DNA of 16,724 nt from NCBI GenBank assembly GCA_902475545.1, contig CABRZP010000026.1, positions 1-16,724 of the forward strand, read 5' to 3'. The position numbers were made by a program, and so were the translations under genes. This stretch comes from an uncultured bacterium. Its GTDB lineage: Bacteria; Cyanobacteriota; Vampirovibrionia; Gastranaerophilales; Gastranaerophilaceae. Numbering within the stretch: position 1 is the first letter of the stretch; each line of letters begins with the position of its first letter. Of the stretch, positions 1 through 5,795 are shown piece after piece. Below the pieces are notes generated by a model, which had not been told where the DNA came from, did no database searches, and was given only the letters and a program-made list of their open reading frames with translations.

Positions 1-48
1 AAGAAATGAAGAAACAGAATTTATTTTAAAAAGAATCTTTCTTTGTTC

Positions 49-85
49 ACTTTTTCTTTTTGATTGCGATGCAAAAAGAAAAAGT
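49..85. repeat. Perfect 14-bp inverted repeat
   Basis: The arm actttttctttttg (49-62) is exactly complementary to caaaaagaaaaagt (72-85), with a 9-nt loop attgcgatg. The arms are pure purine/pyrimidine tracts. The stem has no T-run immediately after it, so it is not a classical intrinsic terminator. It may be a dispersed intergenic hairpin or the end of a transcription unit lying left of the window. Confidence 0.6.
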
Positions 86-130
86 AGAACCGAAAAAGAA
101 AAACACGCTTGATTAAATGGTTCGAGTCAT

Positions 131-204
131 CAGGGGATTCCCCTGAAACCCCTTTCTCCACTCCTCTCCCCACCACTCTCCCCAAGCCTCTTTCATTGGG
201 AGAG
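131..204. repeat. G+C-rich palindromic block, REP-like
   Basis: Two inverted repeats sit close together: caggggattcccctg (131-145), a near-perfect palindrome, and ctctccccaa (176-185) facing ttgggagag (196-204), a stem with one bulged C. The surrounding C/T-rich then G/A-rich composition contrasts sharply with the A/T-rich neighbourhood. Such G+C-rich palindromic blocks in AT-rich genomes are often members of dispersed repeat families, but copy number cannot be judged from this window. Confidence 0.45.
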
Positions 205-336
205 GGAGACTGTGTTGTTGAGCTTTGCGAAACTTACACTGACTGGTGAGGGTTTTAATATATAATCCTTTTAGGATTTCAAATAACATGTATTAAATTC
301 CATATTGATAAGTTTTATACCCCGTCCAGTAAGGAC

Positions 337-366
337 AAAAAAAACCTGATTTCTAAAGAAATCAGG
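337..366 (-). terminator. Intrinsic terminator of the small minus-strand gene
   Basis: A perfect 9-bp stem, cctgatttc (345-353) with gaaatcagg (358-366), has a 4-nt loop. On the minus strand it is followed at once by eight T residues (complement of 337-344). It lies 57 nt beyond the stop codon of the 423-599 gene and supports that short frame being a real transcribed gene. Confidence 0.85.
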
Positions 367-422
367 GACAAAATTTGTAGGGGAAAAATTAAATTAGAGT
401 TTTAAAATATAATTTAAATCTT

Positions 423-599
423 TTATGCTATATGTAACATTTGTTTGTTATATGTAGCGATGAAATTCATTTCTTGGAATAATAAATCTGATCTGTCAAC
501 AAAAGGTTCTTGAGGTGCAACTGGAATTGCTGTTGTAACTTGATCTTTATAAATATCTTTTAATTTCTTATCAATCTTTTTTAAATTTGCAACTGCCAT
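423..599 (-). CDS. Small hypothetical protein (58 aa)
   Basis: A short protein of unknown function that I do not recognise. It starts MAVANLKKIDKKLKDIY, a lysine-rich, probably helical N-terminal half, followed by a more neutral half containing VAPQEPFVD and FIATYNKQ. There is no signal peptide or membrane segment. The frame can be extended to an in-frame TTG at 605, but the ATG at 599 is preferred because the gagagagg ribosome-binding site lies about 7 nt before it and only about 1 nt before the TTG. A strong intrinsic terminator lies 57 nt after the stop. The gene is divergent from the 699-residue gene across an AT-rich gap. That it is real is inferred from the ribosome-binding site plus terminator. 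Confidence 0.6.
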   Translation of the reverse strand: MAVANLKKIDKKLKDIYKDQVTTAIPVAPQEPFVDRSDLLFQEMNFIATYNKQMLHIA

Positions 600-723
600 T
601 TTCAAGCCTCTCTCATTTAGTTATCTCTTATATATATATAAAGTATATACAACTTTCGAAATTTCAGCCTCTTGTATTCTTGTTACATTTCTTTACATTA
701 AATAAAATATTTTAATATTATGG

Positions 724-755
724 CAACTTTAAGTTGTAACATGTTTTTATATACT
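724..755 (+). promoter_or_regulatory. Palindrome and possible -10 box before the 699-aa gene
   Basis: caactttaagttg (724-736) is a palindrome with perfect 6-bp arms around a central T. It lies just upstream of tatact (750-755), a good -10 candidate, in about the place of a -35 box, where the -35 match is poor (tttaag at 16 nt or ctttaa at 17 nt). An activator or repressor site is possible. This is inference from position only. Confidence 0.35.
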
Positions 756-778
756 TGTAGGGAAAATAGGATAGTAGT

Positions 779-2878
779 ATGGTACAAAATTTACCGAATA
801 TTCCAAGTATTCAAAACCAAAAACAAGTTAACTTTCAACAAAATCAAACTCCTGTAATGCAGGGAGCTGCAGCAGACGCAGCAAAACAAAAAGTTGACAA
901 CTCATATATCGCCAAAAGAGCAAATGCATCAGCTGAATCAAATCCATTTGCAACATTAGGATTAGGTACAGCTATATGGTATGGTCTTGCTCAAGGCATG
1001 GATAAATTTAATCCTAAATGTGAAGGAGAATATAGCAAAACTATTCTCGGAAAACTTGGAGCCTGGGGAGACAAAGTTTCCAGCAAAGGCATCGGTAAAA
1101 AAATTAATGACTTTCTTAGATGGTTAGATGTTAAAACATATAAAATGTCTAAAAAAAGCAAGATTATGTATACTTTACGTAATCATTCCACCAGCCCTGA
1201 ATGGAGTTTTGCTAAAGTTCCCGGAGCTGGCTTAAAAGGTTTCTTAGCAATGGATACTGAAAATATATTCAAAGAATTCATGAAACCTATTACTCACAGA
1301 AAACCGACAAAACTTCTTGGTTTTATTCCACTAGGCAAGGAAAGTCACTACTTCCAAGCACTGGAACAATATGGTGTTGACCAAAAATACATTAATAAAT
1401 TTATTGACTCAGTAAAAAACCTTGATTTTCCTAAACAAGCATTAGCTCTTCAAAAAGAAGAATTAAAGTTATTAGGAGCAAGTGCGGATATTGTTGCCAA
1501 AATTGAAGCTAAAACAGGACTTACAGGTTTAGAAAAATATGCAAAAAGCCTAAAAGTTAAAAAACTAGGTTTTAAATCTTTACGAGAATTTAATGCTTTA
1601 GAAGGCAAATATCTTGAAAATTCAGGTAAGATCTTAGATGCATTGAAAAAAGCTGATCCAAAGATTAAAGTATCAATTTGGAGAGGAAACGGCACATGGG
1701 GCAAAATCAAGAGCCACTTATTTGGACGTACAGCTTCTTTATCCGAATACAGAAACAAATATATTGCAACTCTTGGCAAGGGAAATAAAACATATTTAGG
1801 CAGAGCATTACCAAAAGCATTAGGCTGGTTCACAGAAGGTTGTACAAACAGATTTGCAGGCGGTAAATTAGCCGTAGCAATGCAAGCAGGTATCTTTGCA
1901 GATATGCTTTACCAAACAATTAAAGCTCCAAAAGGTGAAAAAATTAAAACCTTTGGTGAAAGATTTGTAAACGACTTTACATATTTCATTGCTATGACCT
2001 TAGGTATTATGGGTATGCATAAAATCGGCGGATTTAAATATGCAGGCCTAGATAAAAAAGGTGTCGAATTATATAGAAAAGAACTCGCAAACTTTAAAGC
2101 AAAACATGCTGCAGGTTTATTAGGTAATAAAAAAGCATACAAATTCGCATCAAAACGTCTTGATGTTGCATTAGGTGCAAGAAATATTAAAAATCCTATA
2201 ACTAAATTACTACATAAAATCGGTAAATTTATTAATATGGGTAATGAATGCAAACCTGCATATAAATCAGCAAGCAAATGGAATATGAATTGGTTAAGAA
2301 AAATTGCTAACAAAAACCTTATCGGTGTTCCACTAAGAGTTTGGATTCCAATGTTCTTAGTAACTCCATTCCTTGCAAAATTAACAACTAAAACTGTTCA
2401 TAAAATTCTTGGCAAACCAACTCATTCAGTTTTAGATGAAGACAAAGAACCTGAAAAAGATAATAAACAAAATACTGTAGCAAATAATCCGGTACAAGCA
2501 GGTACACATCCTATGCAAGGTCAAATGCAGCCGCAACAAACTGTTAGACACAGAAACCCTAACGAATACAGCAGTGATACAAACTTAATTAAAATGGCTG
2601 CAAACGGACAAAAAGCTCCACAAACAGCACCTGTTCAAGCACCTGCTCAACAACCACAAACTACAGCAACACAAACTCAAATACCAACAGCAAACCAACA
2701 ACAAAATACAGTAAATTCTACAGATTCAAACAAAGAAATGGAACCTGTGAGAACATATATACCATCTCCTGTAAGCATGGTACAACCAACTCAAGCAGAT
2801 ATGAGCGGTATTGATGCTGCATTAGCAAAAGTAGATTCAACAGAACAATATGTCAATCAAGTATTGAAATCAGTATAG
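779..2878 (+). CDS. Large uncharacterised protein with Q/P-rich tail (699 aa)
   Basis: Function unknown. The N-terminus (residues 1-30) is polar and Gln/Asn/Pro-rich with no signal peptide. The middle (about 55-545) is lysine-rich and basic. It has four hydrophobic stretches that could be membrane-associated: near 58-72 (LGLGTAIWYGLA), 363-381, 398-414 (FTYFIAMTLGIMGM) and 516-533 (WIPMFLVTPFLA). Residues 555-650 form a low-complexity Gln/Pro/Thr/Ala-rich linker with repeated APVQAPAQQPQ-like segments. The last 40 residues (from IPSPVSMVQP) look ordered again, with a helical acidic end. An aggat ribosome-binding site lies about 7 nt before the ATG. The layout of polar head, basic body with hydrophobic patches and disordered tail resembles large orphan proteins I associate with gut Gastranaerophilales, but I cannot name a family. 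Codon use resembles the neighbours. Confidence 0.85.
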   Translation: MVQNLPNIPSIQNQKQVNFQQNQTPVMQGAAADAAKQKVDNSYIAKRANASAESNPFATLGLGTAIWYGLAQGMDKFNPKCEGEYSKTILGKLGAWGDKVSSKGIGKKINDFLRWLDVKTYKMSKKSKIMYTLRNHSTSPEWSFAKVPGAGLKGFLAMDTENIFKEFMKPITHRKPTKLLGFIPLGKESHYFQALEQYGVDQKYINKFIDSVKNLDFPKQALALQKEELKLLGASADIVAKIEAKTGLTGLEKYAKSLKVKKLGFKSLREFNALEGKYLENSGKILDALKKADPKIKVSIWRGNGTWGKIKSHLFGRTASLSEYRNKYIATLGKGNKTYLGRALPKALGWFTEGCTNRFAGGKLAVAMQAGIFADMLYQTIKAPKGEKIKTFGERFVNDFTYFIAMTLGIMGMHKIGGFKYAGLDKKGVELYRKELANFKAKHAAGLLGNKKAYKFASKRLDVALGARNIKNPITKLLHKIGKFINMGNECKPAYKSASKWNMNWLRKIANKNLIGVPLRVWIPMFLVTPFLAKLTTKTVHKILGKPTHSVLDEDKEPEKDNKQNTVANNPVQAGTHPMQGQMQPQQTVRHRNPNEYSSDTNLIKMAANGQKAPQTAPVQAPAQQPQTTATQTQIPTANQQQNTVNSTDSNKEMEPVRTYIPSPVSMVQPTQADMSGIDAALAKVDSTEQYVNQVLKSV

Positions 2879-2892
2879 CCTTAATGTGGTAT

Positions 2893-2921
2893 TTGCAAAA
2901 GCTTCGGAGATATGTTAGAAT
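2893..2921 (+). promoter_or_regulatory. Promoter of the 6S-like RNA
   Basis: ttgcaa (2893-2898, -35) and tagaat (2916-2921, -10) are separated by 17 nt. The predicted start near 2928 falls 4 nt before the main body of the long closing stem of the structured RNA downstream, which supports both calls. Confidence 0.65.
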
Positions 2922-2927
2922 ATATTA

Positions 2928-3110
2928 AGTTCTGTATAGGTGTTAATTTTGTTCCTACATTTACATAAATAGGGAGGGTTAACTCTAGAGCATTGAAGTA
3001 TACCCGCCGATATTTATATCGCCAGCGGGAAACGGATTAGTTCAGGTTCCCACCCACCTGCGAGTCCAAGCAGGTAACAAAATCCGCTTATACAGGGCTT
3101 TTATTTGTTT
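2928..3110 (+). ncRNA. Structured RNA, probable 6S RNA
   Basis: No coding frame is supported here, but a long-range fold is. The closing stem pairs 2932-2942 (ctgtataggtg) with 3085-3095 (11 bp including two G-U pairs), and the T-rich tract 3099-3110 follows it. An apical stem pairs gggag (2972-2976) with ttccc (3047-3051) and aact (2981-2984) with agtt (3039-3042). It is capped by a hairpin of cccgc/gcggg (3003-3007, 3025-3029) enclosing cgatat/atatcg. On the 3' side of the open central region sits a small hairpin acctgc/gcaggt (3056-3061, 3070-3075). Closing stem, central bubble with a 3'-side hairpin, apical stem and a length near 180 nt match 6S RNA, the regulator that binds sigma-70-type RNA polymerase holoenzyme by mimicking an open promoter. 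The stretch after the small hairpin (gtaacaaaatccgc) recalls the E. coli equivalent. A competing stem (3033-3038 with 3081-3086) is possible. It could be another structured RNA. Confidence 0.55.
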
Positions 3111-3115
3111 AAGAA

Positions 3116-3144
3116 TTGCAGAAATTTGTACAATATGGTATAGT
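3116..3144 (+). promoter_or_regulatory. Promoter of the CpaE-like gene
   Basis: ttgcag (3116-3121), a 17-nt spacer, then tatagt (3139-3144) preceded by TG plus one base (extended -10). The predicted start is near 3151. An aggga ribosome-binding site (3153-3157) lies 6 nt before the ATG at 3164. The promoter is downstream of the structured RNA, so that RNA is not a leader of this gene. Confidence 0.6.
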
Positions 3145-3163
3145 GTATTTGTAGGGATTATAA

Positions 3164-4342
3164 ATGCAAAAAATTTCAACAATAATATTATCAGAAGAAT
3201 TATCAACTTCAGAAGTTCTAAAACTTTTTGTAAGTGAATTTGATATGCTTGAATTGCAGTCTCAAACAAATGACTATTCCAAGATATACGAAAATATAAC
3301 AAACTACAATCAGTCCTTACTAATTGTAGATTTATCAACAAACAAGCAACCAAAACTGGATTTAATACTAAAAATTTCTCAAGAATGCAAAAACTGCAAA
3401 GTTCTTGCATTATCAGATAATCCTTCTGTGGATTTGATTATCGAAATTATGAGATCCGGTGCCAAAGACTTTGTACCAATCCCTATTATAAAAAACGAAT
3501 TTTGTACAGTATTAAACAAAATAATTTCTGAAAATAACGAAGTAAAAAGTAAAAATAAATGTAAAATTATTTCTATTTTTTCTAATAAAGGCGGAATTGG
3601 TAAAACTTCACTTGCCTCTAATCTTGCGTTGGAACTTGCAAAAATTACCAAAGAAAATGTTGCATTGATAGATTTAAATTTTCAGATTGGAGATATTACA
3701 ACATTTTTAGACTTAAAACCATCTTTTAATATTTCATACATGCTTGAAAATATTGACAAAATAAACGAAACATTTTTATTAAGCACACTAGAAAGATACA
3801 AAAGAACAAGTTTATATGCACTTGCAGATCCGCCGTATTTTAAGCAGGCTGATAACATTCAACCAAAACAAATTACAAAATTATTCTCAATATTAAGGGA
3901 AACTTTTTCTTATATTATTGTAGATGCCGAACCAAGTTTTGACGGTAAAAACATTGCGGCACTAGACTGTTCAGACTTAATTTTACTTGTTACGGTTGCA
4001 AATTTACCGGCATTGAGAAATACTCAAAGATGTCTTGAGCTATTTGGCAAATTAGGTTATGACAAAGAAAAAACAAAAATTATAGTAAATCGATATATGG
4101 AAAACGATGAAATTAAAGAAGATGATATTGAAAAAGTATTATCAAAAGAAGTTTATTGGAAAATTCCTAATAATTATTTTGCAGTGATGAGTGCTATTAA
4201 TAAAGGAATTCCTGTAAGCGATATTAACGACACTACAAATGTTGCACAAAGCTATAAAGGATTAGCTCAACATATTTCTGACAATTTATATAAGCAAAAT
4301 TTAACTGAGAGATTTGAAAACATACTTAACAACAGCATTTAA
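3164..4342 (+). CDS. CpaE/TadZ-like ATPase with degenerate receiver domain
   Basis: A MinD/ParA-superfamily ATPase of the CpaE/TadZ type. These proteins act at the membrane face of Tad or type IV-like pilus machines and help localise them. Residues 1-125 have the fold pattern of a response-regulator receiver. An Asp remains at 56 (LLIVDLS), but the N-terminal acidic pair and the conserved Lys (FVPIPI, about 103-108) are not evident, so it is probably not phosphorylated normally. The ATPase begins near 134. It has a deviant Walker A KGGIGKTS (142-149) with the signature Lys, an A' segment ALIDLNFQIGDITTFLDL (167-184) typical of CpaE, and a Walker B-like YIIVDAEP (250-257) in which Glu-Pro follows Asp-Ala. 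The length of 392 fits the family. The next gene starts 9 nt downstream. No other tad genes are nearby, so a role in type IV pili or another polar structure is also possible. Confidence 0.82.
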   Translation: MQKISTIILSEELSTSEVLKLFVSEFDMLELQSQTNDYSKIYENITNYNQSLLIVDLSTNKQPKLDLILKISQECKNCKVLALSDNPSVDLIIEIMRSGAKDFVPIPIIKNEFCTVLNKIISENNEVKSKNKCKIISIFSNKGGIGKTSLASNLALELAKITKENVALIDLNFQIGDITTFLDLKPSFNISYMLENIDKINETFLLSTLERYKRTSLYALADPPYFKQADNIQPKQITKLFSILRETFSYIIVDAEPSFDGKNIAALDCSDLILLVTVANLPALRNTQRCLELFGKLGYDKEKTKIIVNRYMENDEIKEDDIEKVLSKEVYWKIPNNYFAVMSAINKGIPVSDINDTTNVAQSYKGLAQHISDNLYKQNLTERFENILNNSI

Positions 4343-4351
4343 AGGGACAAC

Positions 4352-4738
4352 ATGGGATTAGCAGACAGATTTAAAGAAAAACTAAAAGAGAAAGATATAT
4401 TTAACGAAACAAAAAGTGAACAAATTTCAAACACTAAAAATATTCAATTTATATCTAAACCTCAAAAAATTCGATGTGAAGAAATCCTTCCGACATCAGA
4501 TATTTCGCCAGATAATTCATTATCTGCACAAACATTAAATGAGTTAAAAAATGAAATAATTGCAAAAATTAATAAAACTCCATACTGGAATGAGTATTCA
4601 AGCCAGAGAAAAGAAAACATGGTAGGAAAATATTTTGAAACACGACTAAAGAAAAGCAGTTATTCAAATATAAAATATACATTATCAAAAAAACTTGATT
4701 TTATACAAAATATAATAACTTTAACAAATCATTACTAA
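4352..4738 (+). CDS. Uncharacterised protein co-transcribed with the CpaE-like gene (128 aa)
   Basis: I do not recognise a family. The N-terminus MGLADRFKEKLKEKDIF could form a short amphipathic, Lys-rich helix. Residues about 20-60 look disordered, and 61-128 look helical with aromatic landmarks (TPYWNEYSSQRKENMVGKYF, 76-95). There is no signal peptide or membrane span. It begins 9 nt after the CpaE-like stop with an aaggga ribosome-binding site, and a strong terminator overlaps its stop codon, so the two genes form a closed two-gene operon. In Tad loci cpaE is usually followed by the ATPase gene cpaF; here this small protein takes that place. It has no P-loop and is not a CpaF. A partner or membrane tether for the ATPase is a reasonable inference. 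Confidence 0.75.
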   Translation: MGLADRFKEKLKEKDIFNETKSEQISNTKNIQFISKPQKIRCEEILPTSDISPDNSLSAQTLNELKNEIIAKINKTPYWNEYSSQRKENMVGKYFETRLKKSSYSNIKYTLSKKLDFIQNIITLTNHY

Positions 4739-4764
4739 AAAGGGACTTAAATAAGTCCCTTTTT
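4737..4764. terminator. Bidirectional intrinsic terminator
   Basis: A perfect 13-bp stem (4737-4749 with 4752-4764) centred on agggactta/taagtccct is flanked by A5 on the left and T5 on the right, so it can terminate transcription from both sides. It separates the plus-strand CpaE operon from the minus-strand membrane protein gene and overlaps the stop codon of the 128-residue gene. Confidence 0.9.
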
Positions 4765-4776
4765 AGTTTATAAATT

Positions 4777-5691
4777 TTATTCTTCAACTTCTTCTACTAA
4801 TTCCGGTATCGAATTATCCATTATTTTATCTTTATATACACCTACAAGATTATCAGCATAAGCAAGTCCGGTTATCCAGTTAACATAAGCAGCAACAACA
4901 CTAAGAACTCCTGATACCATAATTGCAGGAATTATAAATACAGGCAATTTATATATATCAACATTTTCAGGAACAGCAATTGCAATCATCATCATAAACA
5001 TAATCATAAACATGACACCTATGAATATAACAATTTGAGAAGCAAAAGAAGTAATCATTGCTACTACTAAAAATTTTAGTGCAACAATCATTGCCTCTTT
5101 AAATGCCTTTTTCATATAACGAAAAGGGGTCAAAGGATTAAACAATTCAGCAGAATATTCAAAATTTTCACTGTATTTCAAATTAATAAACGCAATAAAC
5201 GGACTAATTATAAACAATGGAATATACAAAAGTAACAACAAGCCGAACATTGCTATAGTTGATAATATAATACCTATAGCACCCGGTTTTGATGAAATGT
5301 AAAAGCCAAAAGATGCAAGAACAATTGCAACATAAAGTATTACTGGAACGCCGATATAAATTGTCCAGACAAAAGGTATCGGAAAGAATTTAACTCCTTG
5401 TTTCAAACAATCCCAATCAAATTTAGGCAAACCAATAGATTCTGAAAATCTTTTATTTACAAACTTCAAGTAAAAACCTGTAAGCACAAACATTGGAATA
5501 ATTGATAAAATCAAAAGAACTGTCCCTGCAATAAGCAATGGTACAATAAGCTCCTTCATATCTTTATCGATTAATTGAAATGTTGATGCAGCAAGACACG
5601 GTAAATAAAATAATAATGCAGCTATCAAATGAGTTTTCCAAACCTTTTCACCTTTATAAAGTGCTTTAAACGCATTTAAAATTCTTTCCAT
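4777..5691 (-). CDS. Polytopic membrane protein, possibly DUF4013-like (304 aa)
   Basis: An integral membrane protein of unknown function with about six to seven hydrophobic segments. They include HLIAALLFYLPCLAAS, a long one around LLIAGTVLLILSIIPMFVLTGF, VWTIYIGVPVILYVAIVLASFGFYI, a very hydrophobic stretch ending PLFIISPFIAFINLKY, a Met-rich segment (VIFIGVMFMIMFMMMIAIAV) and VFIIPAIMVSGVLSVVAAYV. The C-terminus is acidic (ELVEEVEE). The overall pattern, including NPLTPFRYMKKAF before a membrane segment, resembles uncharacterised DUF4013-type proteins, though I hold that loosely. The frame extends to a TTG at 5709, but the ATG at 5691 is preferred because aaagga sits 5 nt before it. It is divergent from uvrB and has its own promoter. 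Confidence 0.8.
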   Translation of the reverse strand: MERILNAFKALYKGEKVWKTHLIAALLFYLPCLAASTFQLIDKDMKELIVPLLIAGTVLLILSIIPMFVLTGFYLKFVNKRFSESIGLPKFDWDCLKQGVKFFPIPFVWTIYIGVPVILYVAIVLASFGFYISSKPGAIGIILSTIAMFGLLLLLYIPLFIISPFIAFINLKYSENFEYSAELFNPLTPFRYMKKAFKEAMIVALKFLVVAMITSFASQIVIFIGVMFMIMFMMMIAIAVPENVDIYKLPVFIIPAIMVSGVLSVVAAYVNWITGLAYADNLVGVYKDKIMDNSIPELVEEVEE

Positions 5692-5722
5692 AACAATCCT
5701 TTCAAACAAGTAACATAAATGG

Positions 5723-5751
5723 ATAATACACTATTTTTAATAGAAATACAA
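5723..5751 (-). promoter_or_regulatory. Promoter of the 4777-5691 membrane protein gene
   Basis: On the minus strand, ttgtat (complement of 5746-5751), a 17-nt spacer and tattat (complement of 5723-5728). The predicted start near 5716 leaves a leader of about 25 nt that includes the aaagga ribosome-binding site. Confidence 0.6.
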
Positions 5752-5782
5752 CTAATCAATACAATAAATGCAACTTTTGTAC

Positions 5783-5788
5783 TAAAAT
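5783..5788 (+). promoter_or_regulatory. Candidate -10 box immediately before uvrB
   Basis: taaaat (5783-5788) matches the -10 consensus at five of six positions. The start predicted about 7 nt downstream coincides with the uvrB ATG at 5796. No Shine-Dalgarno sequence is visible before that ATG, so a leaderless mRNA is possible. The -35 (tacaat at 17 nt) is weak. Confidence 0.4.
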
Positions 5789-5795
5789 ATTGAGT

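Larger units (their letters stand above)
1..336. other. Gene-free region with repeats
   Basis: No convincing coding frame is visible on either strand. The first part is A/T-rich and holds a perfect inverted repeat (49-62 with 72-85). Positions about 121-250 are clearly richer in G+C than the rest of the window and contain two more inverted repeats. A weak 6-bp hairpin (aatcct/aggatt, 264-278) follows. The region looks like intergenic repeat sequence rather than a decayed gene. Confidence 0.6.

Noticed and set aside
627..645. Run of alternating AT as a promoter for the 58-residue gene
   Set aside because: Many -10-like registers are possible in the AT run, but none has a convincing -35 at the right distance, so no specific promoter is claimed.
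1450..1833. Minus-strand open frame of 127 codons inside the 699-residue gene
   Set aside because: It lies fully antisense to a well-supported gene, has no ribosome-binding site of note and no recognisable protein features.
1909..2313. Minus-strand open frame of 134 codons inside the 699-residue gene
   Set aside because: Antisense shadow. Its apparent hydrophobicity is a by-product of reading Lys/Asn-rich codons in reverse.
2928..3163. Cyclic di-GMP or other riboswitch controlling the CpaE-like gene
   Set aside because: The conserved GEMM-type core is not visible, and a separate promoter for the gene lies downstream of the fold.
3042..3410. Minus-strand open frame over the structured RNA and the start of the CpaE-like gene
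   Set aside because: It crosses the promoter, the RNA fold and a coding start, and its translation shows no family features.
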